Source: Arthrobacter zhaoxinii
Lineage (GTDB): Bacteria > Actinomycetota > Actinomycetes > Actinomycetales > Micrococcaceae
Direction of reading: 5' to 3'
Assembly: GCF_025244925.1 (NCBI RefSeq)
Contig: NZ_CP104275.1
Span: 248,001 to 312,000, forward strand
DNA: 64,000 bases
Notes under the pieces: generated by a model
The model's input: only the letters and a program-made list of their open reading frames with translations
Databases searched by the model: none
What the model was told of the DNA's origin: nothing
Part shown: in pieces, positions 43,553-53,269 of the stretch
Layout of the letters: each line of letters begins with the position of its first letter
How positions within the stretch are numbered: position 1 is the stretch's first letter
Program-made: the position numbers and the translations under genes

Positions 43553-44344
43553 CTACCTGATCCCGAAGTCGAAACCGCCCTGACGGTGCCCGAACCGCTC
43601 CCGAAGGAAGATGCCCGTGTTGGTCAGCTCCGCGGAGGTGCGACGGTGGCGGCTGGCATGCAGCGTCTCGGCCTGTCCGGCAAGGAGCTGCAGCTGCTCG
43701 ACCAGCTCCTCGTTGGGGGTCCGTCCGCTCGCCTGTTTGGTCTCCAGCATCTTGGGCGGAATGGCCACATAGCTCCGCAGCACGCTGGGCAGGTATTCAC
43801 GCACGGTGGCTGACAGTTCGTACTCGAACTGGGGATCCCCAAGGGGCTGCCGCGTTTCCGCGTCGATCACCGCGTCCAGCGTCTGGCAGGTTTCCAGGAT
43901 GGAAACGTATGCCACCGCGGGAAGGCGGTTCTTGTTCTGCCTGGCGAGGGAGGCTGACCATGCCAAAGCGGAGGACAGGTCCTCCGTGGTATTCGATGCC
44001 CCTGTCGACGCCGGGTCGCCGGCCTGCCGGACGTGTGTTGGGGGCTGGGTCATCACCTGCGGTCCCCGACCCCTCGGGTGCAGCCAAAGGTCCCGCAGCA
44101 TGTAGGACCGCATGGCCGAGACAGCCACGACCCCGAGCATCACAAAGAACGAGAGAACGGCCAGCGCGCTGTACCCGGCGACGGCGGCGGCAGCCAGCAC
44201 GAGCGCGACGTAAACCGCACCCTCAAGGATCACCTTCCCGTTCTTTCTGCGCACTCCGATCATCAGCACCAGGAGAGGCACAAAAGGAAAGAAGAAGAGA
44301 GCGACGGAGACTTTGAAGATGTTCCCCAGAGTAAGGCGAGACAT
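43553..44344 (-). CDS. Membrane protein of unknown function
   Basis: The 263-residue protein has three hydrophobic N-terminal segments (residues ~11-30, 41-60, 62-80), then a basic juxtamembrane loop and a helical cytoplasmic domain (about 110-263) with FEYELSATVREYLPSVLRSYVAI and a C-terminal LLAGQAETLHASRHRRTSAELTNTGIFL coiled segment. This resembles XpaC/TelA-type toxic-anion or phage-related proteins only loosely, and I do not name it. ATG 44344 is at the end of an apparently monocistronic unit. Confidence 0.7.
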   Translation of the reverse strand: MSRLTLGNIFKVSVALFFFPFVPLLVLMIGVRRKNGKVILEGAVYVALVLAAAAVAGYSALAVLSFFVMLGVVAVSAMRSYMLRDLWLHPRGRGPQVMTQPPTHVRQAGDPASTGASNTTEDLSSALAWSASLARQNKNRLPAVAYVSILETCQTLDAVIDAETRQPLGDPQFEYELSATVREYLPSVLRSYVAIPPKMLETKQASGRTPNEELVEQLQLLAGQAETLHASRHRRTSAELTNTGIFLRERFGHRQGGFDFGIR

Positions 44345-44554
44345 CGTGATCCTCTCGTGAAATCTTCACCGGAGCCCACCAAACGGCAGGCCCACAATTC
44401 CAGATTACAACTACATCCGGTTCGCTGCGCGGTATGGCCGCAGCGGCGTCGGCCGGTTCGAGAGGGCGCCCGAGGCGCGCCATGCAAGCGGGTCACAGCG
44501 TTCGCCGAAAGGGCCGTACACTTCGGTGGACTTATTCAATGAGGGGGACGCCGC

Positions 44555-45304
44555 ATGGCATGCGAGGGCTGCACGACAGCATCACAACTCGACTTCGATT
44601 TCAGCATGGCCTTCCAGCCGATCTACGACGCCGACGCCTGCCGCGTGTGGGGCTACGAGGCGCTGGTTCGGGGATTGTCGGGGGAGAGTGCCTTCGAGGT
44701 CCTGTCGAAAGTCTCGCCGGAGCAGAAGTACCGCTTCGACCAGGATTGCCGCGTCAAGGCAGTCGAGCTGGCATCGCGTTTGTTCCCCGCCGGCGAGGAT
44801 CTGATGCTGTCCATCAACTTCATGCCGAAGGCGGTTTACGAACCGGCTGCCTGTCTACGTGCGACGCTGCACGCGGCCAGACGATACGGCTTTCCGACGT
44901 CGTCAATCATGTTCGAGTTCACGGAAAATGAGGAGGTGCCCGACACCTCTCACCTCACGGACATCATCACCGAATACCGCAGGCATGGCTTCACCACCGC
45001 CGTCGACGATTTTGGCGCCGGGCACGCGGGGCTGGGCCTGCTGGTCGATTTCCAGCCCGACCTGATCAAAATCGACATGTTGCTCATCCGGGGAATCGAC
45101 ACCAGCCCGGCCCGCCGGGCCGTCGTGGCGGGAATCGTCGGCATCGCCAAGGAACTCGGCATCACGTTGCTCGCGGAAGGCATCGAGACCGAGGCTGAGT
45201 TCCTGGTCCTCAAGGCAGCCGGCATCCGCCTGTTCCAGGGATATTGGTTCGCAAAGCCCGCCTTCGAGGAGCTTCCGCAGGTGCGTTCCGGGGTCCGTGC
45301 CTGA
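44555..45304 (+). CDS. Stand-alone EAL domain phosphodiesterase (c-di-GMP)
   Basis: The 249-residue protein is an isolated EAL domain. It carries the YEALVRG motif (residue ~35), the INFMPKAVY Asn, FEFTENEEV Glu, DDFGAG (metal), LIKID and the final AEGIETEAE loop, so all catalytic positions needed to cut cyclic di-GMP appear intact. A short N-terminal CEGC could bind metal or form a disulfide. ATG follows GAGGGGG. No GGDEF domain or sensor is attached, so any regulation must come from partners. Confidence 0.9.
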   Translation: MACEGCTTASQLDFDFSMAFQPIYDADACRVWGYEALVRGLSGESAFEVLSKVSPEQKYRFDQDCRVKAVELASRLFPAGEDLMLSINFMPKAVYEPAACLRATLHAARRYGFPTSSIMFEFTENEEVPDTSHLTDIITEYRRHGFTTAVDDFGAGHAGLGLLVDFQPDLIKIDMLLIRGIDTSPARRAVVAGIVGIAKELGITLLAEGIETEAEFLVLKAAGIRLFQGYWFAKPAFEELPQVRSGVRA

Positions 45305-45319
45305 TGTCAGCGCAAACGT

Positions 45320-45348
45320 CCTGTCAGCGGCGGAGCGCCGCTGACAGG
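45320..45348. terminator. Bidirectional hairpin between the EAL gene and formamidase gene
   Basis: CCTGTCAGCGGCG pairs with CGCCGCTGACAGG over a three-base loop (GAG), a 13-base perfect stem between convergent genes, 16 bases after the EAL stop. Confidence 0.8.
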
Positions 45349-45356
45349 AACGCCCG

Positions 45357-46730
45357 CTAGCTGAAATCCGCCTTCCGGATCAGCCCGTGGACCCCCACGG
45401 TCCGGTCCACCACCTGGGAGAGGGCGAAATCCGCGGCGGCGGACAGGTAGGCGTAGGCGACGGCACGGTCCATGCCTTTCTCCTGCTCGAGGAAGTCCAG
45501 GGCATTAACCACCGCCCGCCGCATGGCAATGTTGAGGTCACTGTTCACGCCGCCGCCCAGGCCGTCGGGGTCGGACAGGCCGATGGGAATCCAGGCGTCG
45601 GCCGTCTCACCGAACGGATACCGGTGCGCCAGCGCCGGAGCGTCCCCGGAACCGGGTTTGCAGACGGTCAGCCGGAAGGTGCCGCGCAGGGACCCTTCCA
45701 TCGCGGTCAGCGCCACCTCGCCGTCGCCCATACCCATGTGCGGATCGCCCACATAGAACAGTGCACCGTCGGCTTTGACCGGCAGATAGAACGTGGACCC
45801 CGGGCCCAGATGCCGGATGTCGATATTGCCCCCGCCGAGCGTGGGCGGCACCGAGTTGGCTTCAGGGTCGGTCAGGCCGCTGGTTTCGGCGAAGGCCACG
45901 CCCATCATGCCCATAAACGGGCGCAGCGGAAAGCGGACTTTCATGTCCCCGCTGGTCATCACACCCTTGCCGTCCTCAACCGCGGTGAAGACCGAGACGT
46001 TGTGATAATCCGTGGGGATACCGGAGGCACGGTTGTCCGTTCCCGCCGGCGGCATGACTTCCTCAAGTGTGATGCCCTCCGGCGCGGCCGGTCCCTGCTG
46101 CAGGGCAAGCGCACCCTTCCCGTGGCGGCTGGAGACGACGCCGTACGGAACCCGGGGGACGGCGTCGAGCGTTTCGATTTTCAGGACGTCGCCGGGCTCC
46201 GCACCCTCCACCATGACGGGACCGGTGACCACGTGCGGTCCGTCGGTATCGAAGTTGCGCGCTGTGCGGTTGTACCCGGCGGCAATGTCGACGGCGTCCT
46301 GCAGTACCGCGTTCTCCTCGACGCCGTGGCCGCCGAAGAAGGACAGCGGGTCCCGACCCTGGTCTTCCATGATTCCCTCATGGGAAAGGGCATCGATGGT
46401 GATGGTCTGGCCGGACTTCATCCGTGCCACGGGCGTTGCGTGCACGGTGGGCACGTACCCCCACAACACGTCCTCGGGGGTGGAGACGAGGTAATGGTCT
46501 CCGGAAATGTTGCCGGAGTGCGGCTGCAGAATCTCCCCCTGGTGTGTGCCGGCCGATCCGGTTCCTCCCGCCGCGGCTGAGGTAGCGGAAGAGGCTTGAA
46601 CCGGTTTTGTCGTGCATCCCGTGGTGACGGCCAGGGCGCCGATTCCCGCTGCGGCCCCCAGGAATCCCCTGCGGCCCAGTCCTTTGGTCAGCACCTCGGC
46701 GGCGTCGCGCCCCATCATCATTTTGTTCAT
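45357..46730 (-). CDS. Acetamidase/formamidase family protein, Tat-type lipoprotein
   Basis: The 457-residue protein combines the FmdA/AmdA fold (GPVMVEGAEPGDVLKIETLD, NIDIRHLGPGSTFYLPV, GDPHMGMGDGEVALTAMEG) with an exported N-terminus: a Tat-type twin arginine (LGRRGFLGAAAG, residues ~18-29), a hydrophobic core and a lipobox VTTGC near residue 39, followed by a Ser/Ala/Gly linker. The intracellular relative at 40160 lacks all of this. Export predicts amide hydrolysis outside the membrane or a binding role. ATG 46730 follows GGAGGACAGC; upstream in-frame codons are not credible. Confidence 0.85.
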   Translation of the reverse strand: MNKMMMGRDAAEVLTKGLGRRGFLGAAAGIGALAVTTGCTTKPVQASSATSAAAGGTGSAGTHQGEILQPHSGNISGDHYLVSTPEDVLWGYVPTVHATPVARMKSGQTITIDALSHEGIMEDQGRDPLSFFGGHGVEENAVLQDAVDIAAGYNRTARNFDTDGPHVVTGPVMVEGAEPGDVLKIETLDAVPRVPYGVVSSRHGKGALALQQGPAAPEGITLEEVMPPAGTDNRASGIPTDYHNVSVFTAVEDGKGVMTSGDMKVRFPLRPFMGMMGVAFAETSGLTDPEANSVPPTLGGGNIDIRHLGPGSTFYLPVKADGALFYVGDPHMGMGDGEVALTAMEGSLRGTFRLTVCKPGSGDAPALAHRYPFGETADAWIPIGLSDPDGLGGGVNSDLNIAMRRAVVNALDFLEQEKGMDRAVAYAYLSAAADFALSQVVDRTVGVHGLIRKADFS

Positions 46731-46888
46731 GCTGTCCTCCTGTAGCTGGTGCCAACAAGCTAGCCAGTCGGAGTTTCGAGCCTGTTTCGCGCGGATGAAC
46801 GGGCTGTGCGGGGAGGGCCCCGCCGCGGCGGCGACGGGTAGGCTGCCGGCTCCCGGCCCCGTCTGAGTCCCCTTGTTACAGTGGCGCC

Positions 46889-47725
46889 ATGAAAGTCCGC
46901 GGATACAGCGAAGTCGATGTCTTCTCCTCCGAGCCGTATCGCGGCAATGCGTTGGCGGTGGTTCACGATGCCGACGGGCTGAGCGCCGAGGAGATGCAGA
47001 GGTTCGCCGCCTGGACCAACCTTTCGGAGACAACGTTCCTCCTGCCGCCAAGCAGTCCGAAGGCTGACTACCGGGTGAGGATCTTCACTGCGAAGGAAGA
47101 ACTGCCTTTTGCCGGGCATCCGACGCTTGGCTCGGCCAAGGCCTGGCTGGACGCCGGGGGAGTGATCCGGCCCGGCGGGACTCTCGTCCAGGAATGCGCG
47201 GCAGGGCTGATCCCGGTCCGGGTGGAGGAGGGGCAACTGGCCTTCGAGGCGCCCCCGCTCACCCGCTACGAACCCGTGGACGAGCCTCTTACAAGTCGGA
47301 TAGCGGAAATCCTGGGGATCCCGAGGGAGAACATCCTCGATGCGTCGTGGCTGGTTAACGGTCCGCAGTGGATCGGCGTCCGGCTTTCCTCGGCGCGGGA
47401 AGTCCTGAGCCTGCAGCCCGACCCCGGGAAGGCGGGTGATCTGGAAATCGGTGTTGTCGGACCGCACGAGTCCACGGAGGAAACCCGGTTCGAGGTGCGT
47501 GCCTTCGTCGGAGGAGACCCCGTCTGGGAAGACCCCGTGACCGGCAGCCTGAACGCGGCACTGGCACGCTGGCTGACCGACGCCGGGCTCGCTACCCCGC
47601 CCTACACGGCATCACAGGGAACAGTTCTCGGACGCCACGGCCGTGTGCACATCAGTCTCCGCGACGGGAAAATCTGGGTGGGCGGACACGTTACGAGCTG
47701 CATCGAGGGGACGGTCCGGCTATAG
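46889..47725 (+). CDS. PhzF family protein (isomerase/epimerase-like)
   Basis: The 278-residue protein has the PhzF double-hotdog layout: YSEVDVFSSEPYRGNALAVV at the start, the catalytic Glu in NLSETTFLLPP, PFAGHPTLGSAKAWL, and a second-half DPVTGSLNAALARWL. PhzF catalyses a proton shift in phenazine synthesis, but most homologs act in other unknown reactions. It is convergent with the flavoprotein gene; the two stop codons overlap in CTATAG. Confidence 0.9.
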   Translation: MKVRGYSEVDVFSSEPYRGNALAVVHDADGLSAEEMQRFAAWTNLSETTFLLPPSSPKADYRVRIFTAKEELPFAGHPTLGSAKAWLDAGGVIRPGGTLVQECAAGLIPVRVEEGQLAFEAPPLTRYEPVDEPLTSRIAEILGIPRENILDASWLVNGPQWIGVRLSSAREVLSLQPDPGKAGDLEIGVVGPHESTEETRFEVRAFVGGDPVWEDPVTGSLNAALARWLTDAGLATPPYTASQGTVLGRHGRVHISLRDGKIWVGGHVTSCIEGTVRL

Positions 47726-49372
47726 CGGGCGGGCAAGGGGACTGGCGGGGTCGCTAAGGGCTCGGTGCACGGACGCGACGGCGCTGGACCCTTCCCCGAC
47801 CGCAGCCGCGATGCGCTTCATGGAGCCGTGCCGGACATCGCCTGCTGCAAAGACGCGCGGGGTGGAGGTTTCAAAGGGCATGGGTTCGCGGCCCAGCGGC
47901 TGCCACTGATACAGGGACTGAATGGCGATGTCGGTTCCTGTGCGGATGAAGCCCGCAGTGTCTCTGTCCAGAGTGGGCAGCCAGGCGCTGGCAGGGTCGG
48001 CTCCGATGAAGCAGAACAGCCCGCGTGCATCCACCGCGCCGGCGGTGTCGATCCGGACTGAATCCAGGGCGGAGTCTCCGTCCAAGCCGATGATGTTCGA
48101 CTCGGTATGAATGGAGATCCGGGAATCCTCCCGTAGACGTTCCACGAGGTAGGAGGACATCCGCGTCCCAACGTCCCTTCCGCGCACCACCAGATGGACC
48201 GGGCATCCATGGGATGCGAGATAGAGCGCGGCCTGGCCGGCGGAGTTTGCCCCACCAACAACAACCACAGGGTGCCCTGCGACTTGGCGCACCTCGAGGC
48301 TGGTAGCGGCGTAGTAGATTCCGCGTCCCTCGAAGGCCTCCCACCCCTGAACTCCGAGACTTCGGTACGCGGCCCCCGACGTGATCAGGGCGGTGCGGGT
48401 ATGGAGGGTAGCGCCGTCCCCCAGCGTGAGCGTTAGGCCGTCATTCATCGTCTCGAGAGAGACCGCATCGCAGGGCGCCCAGATCCTTACCCCGAACTTA
48501 ATCGCCTGGAGCGTCGCTTGCCGGATGAGATCTCCGCCGGCAACTCCAAAAGGAAAACCAAGGAAGTTTTCGATTCGAGAGGTCGACGCCGCCTGGCCTC
48601 CCGGCGCGACGGCGTCGAGCACCACTGTGCTCAGCCCTTCGGAGGCTGCGTAGATGGCCGCCGCGAGCCCGGCCGGTCCGCCGCCAACCACCAGCAGGTC
48701 CGTCGCGCCCTCCTGATGGGGCTGGTAACTCAACCCGAGGCGCTCAGCGATAGTTCCCGGCGTCGCACGCCTGATCAGCTTGCCCTGGATCAGCGCTGCC
48801 GGCAGGTCATCGGCTGCGATGCCGTGGCCATCGAGGGCACCCATCCCGTCCGGCGGGACGGCGAAGACGGTATGAATTAGATCCAGACGTTCAGCGAAGC
48901 GGCGAAGAGCCAGCAATTCACTCGACGCTTCCGTCCCGATGAACTTCAGCGTCATGGCGGCAGGGCCCCGGCGAAGCGCTTCGCGGCGTTCCCACAGAGT
49001 ATGGAGAACAATTCCGCCAAGGTCGTCGTCCTGGTTCATAACCAACCGCAGATCCTCGCGGGCCAGCCGCCGGATGCGTCCGGACTCTTTCACCCGCGCC
49101 GACAGGAGCGCGCCCTGGCCGTTGAGCAGCCCGAGTTCCCCGCCGAACGAGCGCGGCCCCAAAGTGCTGAGAACGGTTTCTTCATCCCACCACAACGGGT
49201 CACGAACCATTTCAATGGATCCTGATTCCACGAGGATCATTGGATAGTTCAAATCCCCTGCACGAAAGACATAGTCGCCGGCGGTGACGTCGGTTGGCGC
49301 GGCCATCCCGAGGAGTCTTTCCCATTGCGGGTCGGAAAGTCGCTTGGCAGCGTGCTCACTGACATCCGTCAT
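47720..49372 (-). CDS. Cyclic-nucleotide-binding thioredoxin-reductase-like flavoprotein
   Basis: The 550-residue fusion has an N-terminal cNMP-binding domain (residues ~10-130; VFRAGDLNYPMILVESGSIEMV, FGGELGLLNGQGALLSARV), a thioredoxin-like linker (LKFIGTEASSELLALRRFAERL) and a C-terminal pyridine-nucleotide-disulfide reductase region with FAD motif LLVVGGGPAGLAAAIYAA, NADPH motif VVVVGGANSAGQAALYLA and ATG motif FAAGDVRHG. The CxxC redox pair of true thioredoxin reductase is replaced by A-A-T-S (GIYYAATSLEV), so classic disulfide chemistry looks impossible. GGAAGGA precedes ATG. Confidence 0.9.
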   Translation of the reverse strand: MTDVSEHAAKRLSDPQWERLLGMAAPTDVTAGDYVFRAGDLNYPMILVESGSIEMVRDPLWWDEETVLSTLGPRSFGGELGLLNGQGALLSARVKESGRIRRLAREDLRLVMNQDDDLGGIVLHTLWERREALRRGPAAMTLKFIGTEASSELLALRRFAERLDLIHTVFAVPPDGMGALDGHGIAADDLPAALIQGKLIRRATPGTIAERLGLSYQPHQEGATDLLVVGGGPAGLAAAIYAASEGLSTVVLDAVAPGGQAASTSRIENFLGFPFGVAGGDLIRQATLQAIKFGVRIWAPCDAVSLETMNDGLTLTLGDGATLHTRTALITSGAAYRSLGVQGWEAFEGRGIYYAATSLEVRQVAGHPVVVVGGANSAGQAALYLASHGCPVHLVVRGRDVGTRMSSYLVERLREDSRISIHTESNIIGLDGDSALDSVRIDTAGAVDARGLFCFIGADPASAWLPTLDRDTAGFIRTGTDIAIQSLYQWQPLGREPMPFETSTPRVFAAGDVRHGSMKRIAAAVGEGSSAVASVHRALSDPASPLARPL

Positions 49373-49503
49373 GTTGATCCTTCCGCAGAGATGGCGCTCA
49401 TCCGGAGAAATCGGCTTGCAGCGCGAAACTGGGGCGGTGATTGAGGATGCAGCGAGATTACCTGATTGAACGGCGGAATGGACCGGCCCGCCGGGAACGG
49501 GCG

Positions 49504-51051
49504 CTACTGGACGGCTTCCTCACCGGCCCAGGCCCTCGTATAGAACTTCGGGGAATGCGAGTTCAACAGTTCCTTATAGCTATTTGGATCCATTGCCTGC
49601 GCCGAACTTCCCGGAACCTTCGCGGCGAAGGCGGACACGCCCAGCCCCGCCTCATGATCCTTCAGGGTGAGGCCGGCTGCTTCCAGGATCGTGGCGTACA
49701 TGTTCAGCTGGTCGATGCCTGAGCGCAGAGTGGTGTTCTTGTCGTTGCCGGGGACCCAGATCCGATTGAAGATGGAGCGGGGGGTCTGGCCGTCCAGCTG
49801 CTCGTGGAAGGAGTCACCGGCACTCAGCTGTTTGAGGTGATCACCCATGATCACCACGGCAGTGTCGTCGAGGTATCCCTTTTCCTTCATGTGGTCCACG
49901 AAACCGGCCACTTGGGCCATGGAGCAGGAAAACACCGAGATGTCCGTGTTCTGCGTATCCACATTGCAGTAGTCGAAGACGTGCGCCGGCTTGTGGGTGT
50001 CCAGCGTCAGCAGGGAGAGGTTGAACGGCTGGCCCGTTTTCTCCGATTCGGCGTGCAGTTGGTCGATCCGATCCTTGGCATGGGCCATTAGCCGTTCGTC
50101 GCTCAGGCCCCAGTCGCTGCGGAAGTTCTTCTCAGGTTCGCCGGCGGAGCGCCAGTCGGCGAGGCCCTTCTGCTCGGAGTAGCCGTGGTTGCGCAGGAAG
50201 ACGTCCTTCGCAGCGAAGGAAGAATTGGCGCCGCCCAGGAAGACACTGGTGTAGCCGTGCTCAGCCAGAACATCGCCGAGGCAGGTGGACCCGCCCAGAT
50301 AGGTGTTGACGCCTTCACCTACCTCACCGGACCCGTCGTTCGGCTCGGGTCCGGTGCCCTTCAGCGGTACGCCGCACTGCGTGGAGACGACGCCGGCCAT
50401 GGTCCAGCCTCCGCCCTGAAACTGTTGGAGCCCATCCGTGCTCTGCCAACCGTCCGAATCCGGCGTGGCTTCCTTGAGGGGGGCGAACGCGTCCTTTTCG
50501 AAAAGCTGGTCGTCCCCCAGCGTTGCCTCACCGGACTCCAGATAGATGACCACCAGGTTGCGCTTGTCCTCGCCGTCAGTGACGGTGGGCTCCACGTAGT
50601 AGTCTGCGAGGTCATAGTCGGAGTTGGCCGCCTTAATGTAATCCCCCACGCCAACCGTGGTGGAAAAGGCCGTAACGCTGCCAACGGCCAGTGCGGCCAC
50701 CAAGACGGCGGAGATGGTGCGCGGGATCCACTGCGGACGGCGGGGCTGCCTGCAGTTCTTCCGCCGCTTGCGGCGTCGGAAGAACTGCCACAGGGCAATC
50801 AGGGCGGTGATGACCACAGGTGCAACACCGATGCCCAGGATGCCCGCCCATACAACGGGTCCACCTCCGCCTTCCGTTTCCACGGAAACGAGATTGAGCA
50901 TCATCTGGCTCACGGAGATTTCGCCCCAGTAGAATTGGATACCCGCGGCGGCGATGAGCAGGGCAAGACTGGCCCAGATCAGGACGTATAACAGAATCCG
51001 TCCCAGGACCACCCCGGCCTTTCGGGCCGTGCGGACAGCCGGACCAGACAC
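49504..51051 (-). CDS. LTA synthase/phosphoglycerol transferase-like sulfatase-fold protein (paralog 1)
   Basis: The 515-residue protein has two or three N-terminal membrane helices (LGRILLYVLIWASLALLIAA, VVWAGILGIGVAPVVITALI, TISAVLVAALAVG) and an extracellular alkaline-phosphatase-fold domain with YLESGEATLGD (candidate Thr nucleophile), SQCGVPL, WGLSDERLM, LLTLDTHKPAH and MGDHLK metal sites. GTG 51051 aligns with the start of its paralog at 60473; an ATG at 51087 and a GTG at 51138 are alternatives. LtaS/OpgB enzymes move glycerol-phosphate onto polymers; target here unknown. Confidence 0.88.
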   Translation of the reverse strand: MSGPAVRTARKAGVVLGRILLYVLIWASLALLIAAAGIQFYWGEISVSQMMLNLVSVETEGGGGPVVWAGILGIGVAPVVITALIALWQFFRRRKRRKNCRQPRRPQWIPRTISAVLVAALAVGSVTAFSTTVGVGDYIKAANSDYDLADYYVEPTVTDGEDKRNLVVIYLESGEATLGDDQLFEKDAFAPLKEATPDSDGWQSTDGLQQFQGGGWTMAGVVSTQCGVPLKGTGPEPNDGSGEVGEGVNTYLGGSTCLGDVLAEHGYTSVFLGGANSSFAAKDVFLRNHGYSEQKGLADWRSAGEPEKNFRSDWGLSDERLMAHAKDRIDQLHAESEKTGQPFNLSLLTLDTHKPAHVFDYCNVDTQNTDISVFSCSMAQVAGFVDHMKEKGYLDDTAVVIMGDHLKQLSAGDSFHEQLDGQTPRSIFNRIWVPGNDKNTTLRSGIDQLNMYATILEAAGLTLKDHEAGLGVSAFAAKVPGSSAQAMDPNSYKELLNSHSPKFYTRAWAGEEAVQ

Positions 51052-51172
51052 GGCAACACCCCGCGTTGGCCGCGTTTCGCCAAACATCTTGATATCCAAA
51101 CCGTTCTTTTGACAGGGAATAGTTCTCTGCGGGAACACTAGTGCCGTCAGGCTACCGGTTCAATGTCTGGTT

Positions 51173-52669
51173 TCAGGCGCGGTGAACTCGGGAATGCGCA
51201 CCGGCGTCGTCGTCGCGGGCCGCCGCGAGTTCCAGGACGCGGTCGCGGCAGAGCCGCCAGCCGAGCATCAGCGCGGGGATGATGACCACCAGGGACGCGA
51301 TGGTCCAGGTGCCCACGGGGGAGTCGAACGCCATGAGGATCAGCACGGCGAGAAGGAACGCGAGCGTAATCCAGCCGGTCACGGGAGCGCCGGGCATCCG
51401 GAAGGACGGGCGCGAGAGTTCGCCGCGCTTAGCCCGCCGCGCCAGCTCCATCTGGCACAGGACGATCATGCCCCAGGTGCTGATGATGCCCAGCGACGCG
51501 ACGTTCAGGACGATCTCGAAGGCCTGCGCGGGAACGACGGCGTTGAGGACGACGCCGAGCAGGGCAACAACGGCGGTCAGGGCGATCCCGCCGTAGGGGA
51601 CACCGGCTTTGTTCATCCGCCCGGCGAACTTCGGGGCCGAGCCCGCCAACGACATGGAGCGCATGGTGCGGCCGGTGGAATACAGGCCCGCGTTCAGCGA
51701 CGACAGCGCGGCCGTCAGGACCACCAGGTTCATAATCGCGTCCACGCCGCCCACCCCGATGGAGCCGAAGAACGTCACGAACGGGCTTTCGCCGGCGTGG
51801 TAGGAGCTGTAGGGCAGCAGCAGCGAGAGCAGGACGAGCGTGCCGACGTAGAACACCGCAATACGCACGATCACCGTGTTGATGGCCTTGGGCATGATCT
51901 TTTCCGGGTGCTCGGTCTCGCCCGCGGCGGTGCCGATGAGCTCGATCGAGGCGTAGGCAAACACCACGCCCTGCATAACGACGACGGCGGGCAGCAGGCC
52001 GTTGGGGAACAAGCCGCCGTTGTCCGAGATGAGGCTGAAGCCGACCTGCTGGCCGTCCACGGGGGTGCCGAAGATGACGAAGCAGATGCCCACAATCAGG
52101 AACGCAACCAGGGCCACCACCTTGATCAGCGCGAACCAGAACTCGAGTTCCCCGAACACCTTGACGCTGATGAGGTTCAGGCCCAGCACCAGGATCAGGG
52201 CGGCCAGCGCCCAGGTCCACTGCGGTACATCGGCGATCGGCGGCCAGTACTTCCGGAAGAAGTTCATGTACAGCGCGACGGCGGTGATGTCCACGATCGC
52301 GGTCATCGCCCAGTTCAGCCAGTACAGCCATCCGGTGACGAAGGCTGCCTTCTCGCCGAAGAATTCACGGGCGTAGGAGACGAAGGATCCGGAGGAGGGT
52401 CGGTGCATCACCAGTTCGCCGAGGGCCCGGAGAATCATGAAGGCAAAGAAGCCGCAGACGGCGTAGCTGATGACCAGTGACGGACCTGCCGTGGCGAGGC
52501 GGCCGCCGGCACCCATAAACAGCCCGGTGCCGATGGCGCCGCCGATGGCGATCATCTGGACCTGGCGGGGCTTGAGTCCCTTGTGGTAGCCCTCCTCCTC
52601 ATGGTGGAAGGTGGTTTCGGCTGCGCGGTCGGGAGCCTTTTGCTCCGGGCTGGCCGCTTGCTGTGTCAT
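51173..52669 (-). CDS. Amino acid permease, AnsP/GabP-like
   Basis: The 498-residue APC-superfamily permease begins with a polar segment ending in [31 protein letters not shown], the family signature. TM6 contains [28 protein letters not shown]. Twelve transmembrane helices are present. L-asparagine permease is the nearest family by the opening motif; other amino acids cannot be excluded. Start at ATG 52669. It is 33 bases upstream of the LTA-synthase-like open reading frame limit, on the same strand. Confidence 0.88.
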   Translation of the reverse strand: MTQQAASPEQKAPDRAAETTFHHEEEGYHKGLKPRQVQMIAIGGAIGTGLFMGAGGRLATAGPSLVISYAVCGFFAFMILRALGELVMHRPSSGSFVSYAREFFGEKAAFVTGWLYWLNWAMTAIVDITAVALYMNFFRKYWPPIADVPQWTWALAALILVLGLNLISVKVFGELEFWFALIKVVALVAFLIVGICFVIFGTPVDGQQVGFSLISDNGGLFPNGLLPAVVVMQGVVFAYASIELIGTAAGETEHPEKIMPKAINTVIVRIAVFYVGTLVLLSLLLPYSSYHAGESPFVTFFGSIGVGGVDAIMNLVVLTAALSSLNAGLYSTGRTMRSMSLAGSAPKFAGRMNKAGVPYGGIALTAVVALLGVVLNAVVPAQAFEIVLNVASLGIISTWGMIVLCQMELARRAKRGELSRPSFRMPGAPVTGWITLAFLLAVLILMAFDSPVGTWTIASLVVIIPALMLGWRLCRDRVLELAAARDDDAGAHSRVHRA

Positions 52670-52989
52670 TGGTGGTTGTCCTTTTATCTATTTGAGCCGG
52701 CGGGGTTATCGCCGGGGTTGCAAACCGCAGCGGCAGGCGTTGAAGGGCGTTGGGGTGCGCTTACTCATGCTCTCTGGTTGTTTGGGGCACTAACAAATTC
52801 ACCCGTAGACTATGGCACCGGTCACATCGCAGCGTCAAAAACGGAAGCATGGTGAGTATTTGCCACAAGGGCGTTTACGGGGCGGCCCCGGCTGTCCGGG
52901 TGCCGGGTGGGTGTGACTGTTGGTCGGGCCGTGGTCAGGTCCGTGACGGAGTGGCTGCCGCCAGTTGCAGGGAGTCCGCCCGTGCCGCG

Positions 52990-53175
52990 GTCGACCCGGC
53001 ACCGGACTTTGCGCCGGTCACGTGCCGCAGGCAGGCCCAGGGTGCTGACCGCGGCAAGAACCCAGCACAGGAGGATGAGGGCCGGCTCCAGGGCGCCGCG
53101 CCCGTCGAAGTAGCTCGTGTGACGAGAATGAGACCCCGATGCCCAGCAGTGTCAGTATCGGAATCACCGCCGCCG
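52990..53175 (-). pseudogene. Possible frameshifted small membrane protein remnant
   Basis: In the gap 52670-53269, two minus-strand frames read as pieces of one small membrane protein: AAVIPILTLLGIGVSFS in one frame (about 53175-53113) and, after a shift, YFDGRGALEPALILLCWVLAAVSTLGLP in another (about 53111-52990). Neither alone has a start with a good ribosome site. A frameshift in a short two-helix protein, or a sequence error, would explain it. Low confidence. Confidence 0.3.
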
Positions 53176-53269
53176 TAGGGGAGGGGACGGCCCGCCCGCG
53201 GGCTGCCCGGCCCGATGGGAACCGTGCCGGGCAGATTGTGCGGGACAGGGCGGGCAGGATTGCGGAGCA

